A stretch of 5,739 bases of DNA from Bacteroides sp. (GTDB lineage Bacteria; Bacteroidota; Bacteroidia; Bacteroidales; Bacteroidaceae), in contig DXOJ01000150.1 of assembly GCA_019412865.1 (NCBI GenBank), positions 1-5,739 of the forward strand, in the 5' to 3' direction. This document shows, in pieces, positions 1 through 5,728 of this stretch (within the stretch, counting starts at the first letter, position 1; the number at the start of each line of letters is the position of its first letter). The notes beneath the pieces were generated by a model that worked only from the letters and a program-made list of their open reading frames with translations, did not search any database and was not told where the DNA came from. Position numbers and translations under genes: made by a program.

Positions 1-52
1 TTTTTATAGCAAAAAATAACAAACGAAAACACAGGTTTTTACACGTGCCCCG

Positions 53-85
53 AAAAAGAGACCGACTTTCGCAAGGCAGCCTCTT
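53..85 (-). terminator. Probable intrinsic terminator after the OmpA-family gene
   Basis: Read on the minus strand, AAGAGGCTG (85-77) can pair with CGGTCTCTT (64-56) as a nine-pair stem containing two G-U pairs. The loop is about 12 nt, and a run of five Ts (57-53) follows, overlapping the stem base by two. It begins 28 nt after the stop of the OmpA-family gene (stop codon at 116-114). This is the position and shape expected of a Rho-independent terminator closing the minus-strand gene series. The stem is of moderate strength and the T tract is short, so some read-through is possible. On the plus strand the hairpin is not followed by Ts. Confidence 0.5.
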
Positions 86-113
86 GTTAAAAAATAGACT
101 AATAGATACTATC

Positions 114-1577
114 TTATCTGGGTTCAAAGAATAATTCTATTTTTGTAAATCTATTGCCATCGTTAGGTGAAAGTTCGTTTACTCCACCAACTGAGACCTT
201 GGCAATAAACTTTTCGTTCAGGCCACGAGCTACCAACTGTTCATACACATATTTAGCTCTGTCACGGCTCAATACTTTATTTCGTTCCTCACTACCTGTA
301 GCACTGTCTGCTGCACCTGTCACACGTATTCTCAGATCATATTTTTTAGCGACACGAGCAATTTCATCTATATTGATAAGTTGTCTATAGTCACTCAAGA
401 CGTTCGTGTCAATCTTGAAAAAGAAGTAAATAGGAGCACCTATGCAAATACGGTTATTGCTCATATCGAGCAGATAATTATTCCAGATTCGTTCATCGGA
501 TGGTGATGTTTGTGCGCTATCACCTGCCATCATCGTTGCCATCATTGATGTCTTGTCTGAATCGTTCGTAAATACCTCCTTGCCAGTATTCATATTCCAC
601 TTCCCATTTCTTAATCGTTCCATCAATGAATTAAGTCCACTGTAATCATTCTTGGGATAGAGCGAAACAGTCTGTGAGCTTTCGTCCATAGAAGAAAGCC
701 CTTTCAGCCTACTGTCATACAAATTAATCAGCCCTTCAATCTCAAGAATCTTATGCATCTCAGCAATGGTTCTTGAGTCTGATTTGTGACGTGCGTTTAA
801 CAGCCTGTTTTTGTTTTCCAAGGATAAAGAATATCCGAGCAACCAATCATTTTGCTGAATGTAAGGTTTGGCATCAACTATCTTTTTCCATCCACTCTTA
901 CCTATGGTGACAGACACTCCGGCTGTCAGACCAAACAGATTGTCACCAAACTCATGGGATGTACCACGGCCATCAAAATCTTTAAACGTAGTATTACCAT
1001 TCAGCTCCATAGTGAGATGTAATCTGGGTGAAAGACGATATCGTCCCATCACTCCATAAGAGAAAGCAAAAGGACTGTTCCCATTGTCGTCATTATGAAT
1101 TAAACCTAAACCAATATAGGGAACAACATCCCAGCGTGGTTCATCACGAGACTTGTAAAAATAGGAAGCCACATTAACCAGTAAGTCTGCGTGCATCATA
1201 TTGTACCTAGTGTTTACTATATCCGAGTTCTTCAGCTCAAAGCCGCGAAACGAAACACGAGTTCCGATTGCAGGTGTAAACCACTTGCCAACCTGTAAAT
1301 GCAGCATTGGTTTCATGCGACCAAACAAATCCTCACATCCGAGAGGTGTCCCGGCAAAGACAGATGCACCTCCACCAATGCCAATGAACCAATTATCCTT
1401 CCAACCAGATGCAAGCGTAACATTTTTCATGTACGTCGGTTCCAATGGCCGAAGCATTGTCTCACTTACCGAAGACTCTCGGTGAATCAGAGAATCCTCC
1501 ACAAGAGAATCCTTTCGGGCAGCCTGTGCAGTGAGTGTCAAGCAAGCAGCCGCTAGTATCATATATCTTTTCAACAT
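114..1577 (-). CDS. Outer-membrane beta-barrel protein with C-terminal OmpA peptidoglycan-binding domain
   Basis: The 487-aa product starts with a probable signal peptide: KR at 3-4, a hydrophobic stretch, and an AQA site giving cleavage near residue 19. Residues about 60-230 have the alternating aromatic/polar, Gly-rich character of an OmpA-like membrane barrel, for example WFIGIGGGASVF (63-74) and VVPYIGLGLI (151-160). A charged linker of roughly 150 residues follows. Residues about 380-485 match the OmpA/MotB C-terminal domain: GAADSATG (421-428), N433, LSRDRA (436-441) and a late NR (475-476). Asp424 and Arg440 correspond to the pair that binds diaminopimelate in characterised OmpA domains, so peptidoglycan anchoring is expected. 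A lipoprotein reading (Cys12) is less likely because the lipobox is poor. It is the last gene before the terminator and lies 156 bp after the relaxase gene, so it could share that transcript. An OmpA-type protein is cargo here, not backbone; its role (envelope stability, adhesion or surface contact) cannot be read from sequence. Confidence 0.88.
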   Translation of the reverse strand: MLKRYMILAAACLTLTAQAARKDSLVEDSLIHRESSVSETMLRPLEPTYMKNVTLASGWKDNWFIGIGGGASVFAGTPLGCEDLFGRMKPMLHLQVGKWFTPAIGTRVSFRGFELKNSDIVNTRYNMMHADLLVNVASYFYKSRDEPRWDVVPYIGLGLIHNDDNGNSPFAFSYGVMGRYRLSPRLHLTMELNGNTTFKDFDGRGTSHEFGDNLFGLTAGVSVTIGKSGWKKIVDAKPYIQQNDWLLGYSLSLENKNRLLNARHKSDSRTIAEMHKILEIEGLINLYDSRLKGLSSMDESSQTVSLYPKNDYSGLNSLMERLRNGKWNMNTGKEVFTNDSDKTSMMATMMAGDSAQTSPSDERIWNNYLLDMSNNRICIGAPIYFFFKIDTNVLSDYRQLINIDEIARVAKKYDLRIRVTGAADSATGSEERNKVLSRDRAKYVYEQLVARGLNEKFIAKVSVGGVNELSPNDGNRFTKIELFFEPR

Positions 1578-1633
1578 GCGTTTTCTAATTTATATTTCAT
1601 GTTATACTCTTTTGTTGAAATAGCCTTAGGTCA

Positions 1634-1707
1634 AGTAGAGTCAATGAAGAAGAATTTAGATATGTAGCAAAATGAAGTGATTGTATTCTCAACTCCACCA
1701 CTCTACT
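1634..1707. repeat. Weak inverted repeat in the relaxase-OmpA spacer
   Basis: AGTAGAGT (1634-1641) and ACTCTACT (1700-1707) are exact 8-bp inverted arms separated by 58 bp, in the 156-bp spacer between the relaxase stop and the OmpA-family start. The loop is long and no T tract follows on the minus strand, so it is not a convincing terminator. It may be chance or an operator. I see no clear Bacteroidales promoter (TAnnTTTG with an upstream TTG) in this spacer, so it stays open whether the OmpA-family gene has its own promoter. Confidence 0.2.
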
Positions 1708-1733
1708 GTAACCACAAGCCATTCCCATTACTC

Positions 1734-3185
1734 TTATCTCTTCATTCGTCTTGCTCCTGATGGTTTCATTATTCGGTGTGCCATCATCATGCAACGTCTG
1801 GCCCAAGCACGGTCATCCTCGTCTTCCTTACGTCCCCATGGCAAATCACTGTGACCTCCGCCACCACCATGGCCTTTGGCAAAGGTGGTGGCATCGTCCA
1901 ACATACCGCCGTAAAGAAATAAGGCGCAAGTCATTATGTTCTCGCCATCAGCAGCCATATCCGCCAGCATCGTACCATTGAAGTTTTCCATCTCACGGAA
2001 TGACATGTCGGGCAATGCTGAGCGGAAGTCAGAAAGCACAGTATCAGCAAAAGCATCCTTCAGACGATATCTAATTTGGTCTTCCATCTGCCCGGCAGCT
2101 TCATATACTTGGTGGCGAAGCTCATCACGGTTAGATTTCAGTATTTCCACATCAGACAGAATTTTGTCACGTTGCTGAACAGCATCTTCGAGCTTGGTTT
2201 TCTTGTCTGCCAGTCCATCGATGACAGACTGCAACTGGACATCCAATTTTCGGATCTGTTCACGGATAGCATCTGCGTTACCACGACCATGTACCAATTC
2301 TTCAGCAAGACGCTTCTGCTCTGTCTCGATAATTGCTTTCTGTTTTTCTAGATTCTGAACCATAGTCGTAAGACCTTTTACACGACGTTCCGCCATAACA
2401 ATCTCCTGATGGAGTAATCGGAGACGTTCTGTATTAGTTGCGAGTTCTTTCTCTAAAGCAGTGCATTCATGACTGAGTGCCCTTTTGTATTCTTCAGTTG
2501 AACGATGCCTGGCACCAGTGAGCACTATATTATCTCCACGGTCAAGTCCCCACTTGGCATTAACTTTTGCTAAAGCATCATGTATAGCGGTCGTTCTTGC
2601 TTTAAACTCGTATTTGTCTTTACCGGCAAAGAGCTTTTTGAAAGCGAACTTTTGATTCTCATCTATCGGCAAAAGCGTGAGGTGCATATGCGGATTCGAT
2701 TCGTCCACATGAACATAACAAGCCACTATATTTTCCTCACCCCATCGGTCGGCAGCAAACTTATACATATCACAAGCCCATTGTTCAATGTTCTTACAGC
2801 GAGTAACGCCAGAGTTATTCGCATCTTTTTCAAAGTCCACCTTCTGGTTACCAAATGCAAGTTCACGCATACGTTCGCGTCCACCACCAAGAATCACGTT
2901 CACGACCGTTCGATAGTATGGTTCTTTCATCCCTTCATTAGGGTCTTTGATACCACGAGCCTTTAAGTTCATAGCCATCAGCTCCGGAATAGAATGAGAT
3001 TTATCAATCGGCTGTACTTTGCCACCACGAACAACCTCGAAGTTCAAAGTCGTCCGTGTGCGGTCATAATTACCAGAATGCGTAGCCGACAGCCATCCCT
3101 TATCCGTCCAATGCCGTTGATGTTCATTGCTTTGAGCTACAGTAAAACCTTTTCCTGGCCTAAAATCAAATACCTGTTTTGCCAT
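1734..3185 (-). CDS. mob: MobV-family relaxase (Mob/Pre, plasmid mobilization)
   Basis: This 483-aa protein should nick one strand at oriT and pilot it into a recipient through a helper conjugation system. The N-terminal 210 residues look like a Mob/Pre relaxase domain. SGNYDRTRTTLNFEV (37-51) resembles the conserved 'RSxLNYEL' block, and HVDESNPHMH (159-168) is the metal-binding HxDExxPHxH motif, with His159, His166 and His168 as ligands. His22 (EHQR, 21-24) is a candidate for the catalytic His of the HNxR motif. Residues about 230-375 are heptad-rich, Glu/Lys/Gln/Leu-dense coiled coil. A Gly-rich hinge (438-444), an acidic patch (EDEDD) and a basic tail ending RRMKR follow. I chose the ATG at 3185 because it opens the family-like N terminus and has an A-rich leader; a GTG at 3254 would add 23 basic residues reaching into the dyad region. 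No coupling protein or secretion genes are present, so the element would be mobilizable rather than self-transmissible. Confidence 0.9.
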   Translation of the reverse strand: MAKQVFDFRPGKGFTVAQSNEHQRHWTDKGWLSATHSGNYDRTRTTLNFEVVRGGKVQPIDKSHSIPELMAMNLKARGIKDPNEGMKEPYYRTVVNVILGGGRERMRELAFGNQKVDFEKDANNSGVTRCKNIEQWACDMYKFAADRWGEENIVACYVHVDESNPHMHLTLLPIDENQKFAFKKLFAGKDKYEFKARTTAIHDALAKVNAKWGLDRGDNIVLTGARHRSTEEYKRALSHECTALEKELATNTERLRLLHQEIVMAERRVKGLTTMVQNLEKQKAIIETEQKRLAEELVHGRGNADAIREQIRKLDVQLQSVIDGLADKKTKLEDAVQQRDKILSDVEILKSNRDELRHQVYEAAGQMEDQIRYRLKDAFADTVLSDFRSALPDMSFREMENFNGTMLADMAADGENIMTCALFLYGGMLDDATTFAKGHGGGGGHSDLPWGRKEDEDDRAWARRCMMMAHRIMKPSGARRMKR

Positions 3186-3433
3186 TATGCTTTTTGTTTT
3201 TATCGCCCTACAGCTTGCTGTCTTTCTGGTCTTTCTCCGAGAGTGGCTTGCCACAATCGGGTATTAGGCTACCACCTTATATTCATTACTGAACAATCGG
3301 GCAAGCCCGACCAATTAAGACCAAGGTCTTTGACATTATTCTTTAGTTTGCGATATGCCGTCAGATTTAATCTGAAGCAAGGGAGAAAAGAATGTACTAT
3401 GACCTATAACAAGCATGAAGCTATGTGCTGTCG
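3186..3433. other. Candidate oriT / mob control region with five short dyads
   Basis: This 248-bp spacer between the HTH gene and the relaxase gene holds five near-perfect dyads: ACAGC-TT-GCTGT (3210-3221), GTGGC-TT-GCCAC (3243-3254), TCGGGC-AA-GCCCGA (3297-3310), AAGACC-AA-GGTCTT (3317-3330) and TCAGATT-T-AATCTGA (3361-3375). Four share an AA/TT centre, and three share the core GCTTGC/GCAAGC. GGCTTGCC (3245-3252) also pairs with GGCAAGCC (3300-3307) as a longer-range inverted repeat. MobV relaxases usually act on an oriT with inverted repeats just upstream of their own gene, so oriT is the leading call. Autoregulatory sites for the relaxase or the HTH protein are an alternative, and both may apply. 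No nick site could be assigned: I do not find the pMV158-type nick sequence. None of the dyads is followed by a T tract, so they are not ordinary terminators. Confidence 0.5.
3194..3203 (-). promoter_or_regulatory. A-rich translation leader of the relaxase gene
   Basis: On the minus strand ATAAAAACAA ends 8 nt before the ATG at 3185. The same ten bases stand 9 nt before the HTH gene start (4307-4298). Bacteroidetes genes usually lack a Shine-Dalgarno site and favour A-rich leaders, so this supports the ATG at 3185 over the upstream GTG at 3254. Its identity in two genes suggests a shared initiation element. Confidence 0.4.
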
Positions 3434-4288
3434 TTATGCGTTATTCATATCGTTAGCGTCCTCCTGTAAGAAATCTGTGCCGAAACGAATAAAGTATGAC
3501 TCTACCTTTTCCGCTGTCGTGTGCACAGTTTCATGACTGTAGATTGTAAGAGTGAGCGTATTGTCGTTAGCCATCTTATCAAGGTAGTCCTGCCAACGTT
3601 GGCGGTCGCCGCCACAAATATTGTAGAACGCTCTGTATAACGCATGTTCGACTTTTGGCGTGTACGCCCATTCCTTGATCAAATCACTCATGTCAGAGAA
3701 GATTTCCTCGTAGAGCTGTCGGCAGAACTTGCGCTGTTTTTTTTCCAGATCTGATTGTGCCGGGTCTTTCAGTAGAGAACCATCCTTGATTTCTGTAGAG
3801 TAACCAGTTGTTTCATCAGCTCCAGTATCAGATGTTCGTTCACGACACTTTGATGATGATTTTTCATTCATCTGTGCTTTCGAATCAGACTGATTTAATA
3901 ACTCAAGTGTTGACTGGTCTTTGTCCAGCACTTCCTGAATCCATTTAAATTTCAGTGCTTCAAAAGTGATGGTCATTGATTTGTACGAATCCTCACGTGC
4001 TAACTGACCTATTTTGGACAGTTCGCTCAGGAAGTCACGTACAGTAGCTCGTTGCCAGCCCCATTTCTCAGCCAGTTCAGTCACAGTCGTGTCAAATTCA
4101 CCAAGCAGTTCAGCTGCTGCTGTTTTAGGCAAAACCGTAAATGGCTTCTTAACCATGGCCCTACTCAGCAAGTCAAAGTATGCCTCCAACCGAGTATAAC
4201 GTCCCTTGGGTTTCTGTTTTAAGAGTTCAATCAAGCGTGGGGTGACCACTACATGACTGACCTCATAAGATAGATTTTTGTTCATCAA
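3434..4288 (-). CDS. Helix-turn-helix DNA-binding protein, candidate replication initiator
   Basis: This 284-aa soluble protein has a probable winged-helix segment near residues 55-112. TVTELAEKWGWQRATVRDFL (68-87) followed by SELSKIGQL (88-96) has the pattern of a helix-turn-helix with its recognition helix. A low-complexity, Ser/Asp/Lys-rich linker (about 125-180) leads to a helical C-terminal domain (about 183-284; EHALYRAFYNI, RWQDYLDKMA). The N-terminal HTH, flexible linker and helical C-terminal layout recalls DnaD-like or phage replisome-organiser proteins, but I do not recognise a named family. It has no HUH or Tyr motif of rolling-circle Rep proteins. As the only DNA-binding candidate besides the relaxase, it is the best guess for an initiator if this is a plasmid; a mobilization accessory protein or repressor is the alternative. 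The start is one of two adjacent ATGs (4288 or 4285) behind an A-rich leader. It lies between two spacers rich in inverted repeats. Confidence 0.8.
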   Translation of the reverse strand: MMNKNLSYEVSHVVVTPRLIELLKQKPKGRYTRLEAYFDLLSRAMVKKPFTVLPKTAAAELLGEFDTTVTELAEKWGWQRATVRDFLSELSKIGQLAREDSYKSMTITFEALKFKWIQEVLDKDQSTLELLNQSDSKAQMNEKSSSKCRERTSDTGADETTGYSTEIKDGSLLKDPAQSDLEKKQRKFCRQLYEEIFSDMSDLIKEWAYTPKVEHALYRAFYNICGGDRQRWQDYLDKMANDNTLTLTIYSHETVHTTAEKVESYFIRFGTDFLQEDANDMNNA

Positions 4289-4297
4289 ATTCTTTTC

Positions 4298-4307
4298 TTG
4301 TTTTTAT
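4298..4307 (-). promoter_or_regulatory. A-rich translation leader of the HTH gene
   Basis: Minus-strand ATAAAAACAA stands 9 nt before the first ATG (4288) and is followed by a purine stretch, GAAAAGA. The ten bases are identical to those before the relaxase start, at almost the same spacing. It probably forms the A-rich ribosome-loading region typical of Bacteroidetes; a shared operator half-site is also possible. Confidence 0.4.
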
Positions 4308-4320
4308 ACTTCTGTTTAGT

Positions 4321-4354
4321 GCTGACCCAAGGGAACCGGGAAGTTATGGTCAGC
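4321..4354. repeat. Inverted repeat upstream of the HTH gene, candidate operator or origin element
   Basis: GCTGACC (4321-4327) and GGTCAGC (4348-4354) form exact 7-bp inverted arms around a 20-bp centre. The centre carries a direct repeat GGGAA (4331-4335 and 4338-4342), and a small dyad CCC-AA-GGG (4326-4333) overlaps the left arm. The element lies 33 bp upstream of the HTH protein start and 42 bp after the membrane-protein stop. On the minus strand no T tract follows, so it is not a typical terminator. It is well placed to bind the HTH protein for autoregulation or replication initiation, but nothing in the sequence proves this. I see no longer iteron array in the 108-bp spacer. Confidence 0.4.
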
Positions 4355-4396
4355 GGTTGTTCTTTTTATTAAAGTCTATGTTTAGTTTTGTGTTGG

Positions 4397-4888
4397 TCAA
4401 TAATAGTATGCAACTAATTGTTTTGGATAGTTGCACAATGACATTATAGTATCAGGATTATTCACAAGATTGCGTACTTTACTTGAAGGATAAAAAATAG
4501 ACGCAACAATGTAAATTCCAAACGTAACTGCCATTGAAAAGCAATGTGGAATAAATAGTAATGCCAATGTCAATAAGCAAGCCACAATCATCACCTTGCA
4601 CTTTTTTAGCTTATAAAATATCTTCTCTGCCATGGAGAAACGCATCAACAAGGCTGTGATGCAAACAGGTATAAAAGTATCGGCAGGGAAAACCATGCAG
4701 CGGCTTTGAATGAACAAGAAAAATATTAGCACTTGCATGACAACAAGGACATAGAATCTTCTGGCAACATCATGAAAACTCATGCGTGCATAGAATGAGT
4801 TCATTACCTTATTTTCTTTCTTGTAACAACAAAGAGCTGCAACCATAATAAGGGTAGGGAATATAAAAAGTAGACTATTCCAAATCAT
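4397..4888 (-). CDS. Polytopic membrane protein of unknown function (third gene of coupled operon)
   Basis: The 163-aa product has about five hydrophobic spans, near residues 3-21, 44-62, 68-84, 97-114 and 116-133, and a short polar tail ending in three Tyr. Basic residues cluster after span 1 (KKENK), before span 2 (RR), between spans 3 and 4 (R83, K89, K93, KKCK 95-98) and after span 5 (KVR). By the positive-inside rule this fits an N-out, C-in inner-membrane protein. Eight Cys residues are spread through it, most of them in or next to the spans. I do not recognise a family. Its ATG overlaps the stop of the 130-aa gene (ATGA, 4888-4885), which indicates translational coupling and probably matched amounts. 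Possible roles on such an element include immunity, exclusion or export, but none is supported by a motif. Confidence 0.75.
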   Translation of the reverse strand: MIWNSLLFIFPTLIMVAALCCYKKENKVMNSFYARMSFHDVARRFYVLVVMQVLIFFLFIQSRCMVFPADTFIPVCITALLMRFSMAEKIFYKLKKCKVMIVACLLTLALLFIPHCFSMAVTFGIYIVASIFYPSSKVRNLVNNPDTIMSLCNYPKQLVAYYY

Positions 4889-5277
4889 ATCTTATCGTTT
4901 TTGTTAGTTCTAAAAATCTTGTCATAAACTTCCAATTCAAGCTCGACGTAACCCCAAGAAGCTTCCTTTACTATAGATTCCACATCATCGGGGGTAGGCT
5001 CAAGACATCTGATCCTTCGTGAAAAATCATCATCCGAGCGACTCAATTTTCGAATAGCTCTATCCAATTCATATTCAGATATGCCAACAACTTGTCCCCG
5101 GACTTTATTGCCTCTTGGCCACTTGACTATCAGCTGAAATACAGGACTAGCGTATTTCTTCAATACTCCACCTGAAATAAACATGAACCAATCGTCCTGA
5201 CGGATATCCTGTATAGTAATCCATGTTCTGTACTTCTTGATAATCATTGCCATTTTCTTCCACAATACTCTGTTCAT
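4885..5277 (-). CDS. Hypothetical soluble protein (second gene of coupled operon)
   Basis: This 130-aa protein is not recognised. The N terminus is basic and amphipathic (KK 7-8, KKYR 14-17) without a signal peptide. The middle is mixed alpha/beta, with a Lys/Arg-rich strand region (LIVKWPRGNKVRGQVVGI, about 48-65) followed by a charged helix (EYELDRAIRKL). The C-terminal part contains EPTPDDVESIVKEA, then VELELEVYDKIF and a Lys/Asn-rich tail. Its ATG (5277-5275) is one base after the TAG of the 149-aa gene, and its TGA overlaps the ATG of the membrane protein, so it is the middle of a strictly packed operon. Small-protein length and context fit an accessory or paired system, but no catalytic motif is visible. 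Confidence 0.7.
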   Translation of the reverse strand: MNRVLWKKMAMIIKKYRTWITIQDIRQDDWFMFISGGVLKKYASPVFQLIVKWPRGNKVRGQVVGISEYELDRAIRKLSRSDDDFSRRIRCLEPTPDDVESIVKEASWGYVELELEVYDKIFRTNKNDKI

Positions 5278-5278
5278 A

Positions 5279-5728
5279 CTAAAAGAAATCGCTCATTACG
5301 CTAGATTCTGATTTCTCATATAAATACCTGCCAATTGTTCTTTTTTTACGTAGCTCATTAAGGATTTCACCTTCCATGTCGTCTAACGAATCATAGATGG
5401 TAACATAAACATGTTCACATAAACCATTTACATTAGTGGCAGCATTAACCTTGAACATGTGTCCATATTTAGGATTTGAATAGGCACAACAACTAAGTCC
5501 GAACTTCATATTCTCTACAGCCTGATGATAGTACAGCAGAATAAATTCCATTTGGTCTTCCAGATAGTTCAATATGCTCTCGAACTCAACAGGATTTGCC
5601 AACTGATACATTAGGATACCTTCATCTTCATGAATTTCCACATCATGAAGATTACGCATATCAAATACATCCGGCACCATCAAAGGTGCAGAGATTTTAA
5701 ACAATTCAATTCCGTCTTCTATCAACAT
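5279..5728 (-). CDS. Hypothetical acidic soluble protein (first gene of coupled operon)
   Basis: The 149-aa product is acidic and appears cytoplasmic, with no signal peptide or membrane span. The predicted order is strand-rich N terminus (about 8-43), a long hydrophobic/acidic helix (PVEFESILNYLEDQMEFILL, 46-65), strands around GLSCCAYSN (77-85) and HVYVTIYD (106-113), and a charged C-terminal helix (MEGEILNELRKKR). I do not recognise the fold; small alpha/beta proteins of this type occur among immunity and regulatory proteins, but that is only resemblance. The start ATG (5728-5726) is 12 bases from the window edge and has no Shine-Dalgarno site. The next in-frame Met is residue 17, so a shorter form cannot be excluded. 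It opens the three-gene operon, and any promoter must lie beyond the right edge, or at the left edge if the molecule is circular. Confidence 0.68.
   Translation of the reverse strand: MLIEDGIELFKISAPLMVPDVFDMRNLHDVEIHEDEGILMYQLANPVEFESILNYLEDQMEFILLYYHQAVENMKFGLSCCAYSNPKYGHMFKVNAATNVNGLCEHVYVTIYDSLDDMEGEILNELRKKRTIGRYLYEKSESSVMSDFF

Noticed and set aside
93..108. Imperfect tandem 8-mer AATAGACT/AATAGATA
   Set aside because: Only two short copies in AT-rich DNA next to the OmpA-family stop; no sign of function or of an attachment site.
1542..1577. Lipoprotein signal (Cys12) in the OmpA-family protein
   Set aside because: The residue at -3 is Ala and the hydrophobic stretch before Cys is too short; an AQA signal peptidase I site with a downstream barrel fits better.
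1597..1806. Small minus-strand reading frame (69 aa, or 43 aa from an ATG at 1728 that is 5 nt after the relaxase stop) in the relaxase-OmpA spacer
   Set aside because: The longer form overlaps the relaxase 3' end out of frame. The 43-aa form has a purine-rich stretch upstream but no recognisable domain, motif or compositional support. It may be chance; conservation in relatives would be needed.
2580..2966. 128-codon plus-strand frame
   Set aside because: It lies fully antisense inside the relaxase catalytic region, whose minus-strand reading has clear family motifs.
3361..3375. TCAGATT-T-AATCTGA as a terminator for the HTH gene
   Set aside because: No T tract follows on the minus strand, and a one-base centre is a poor RNA loop; it fits better as one of the dyad sites.
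2994..3536. 180-codon plus-strand open frame spanning the spacer between the HTH and relaxase genes
   Set aside because: It is antisense to the relaxase start and the HTH gene end, crosses all the dyads, and its protein has no domain-like pattern.
4383..4390. TAGTTTTG, a plus-strand match to the Bacteroides -7 consensus TAnnTTTG
   Set aside because: No plus-strand gene follows, and the nearest upstream TTG (4357-4359) is 23 bp away, longer than usual. An antisense RNA is possible but unsupported.
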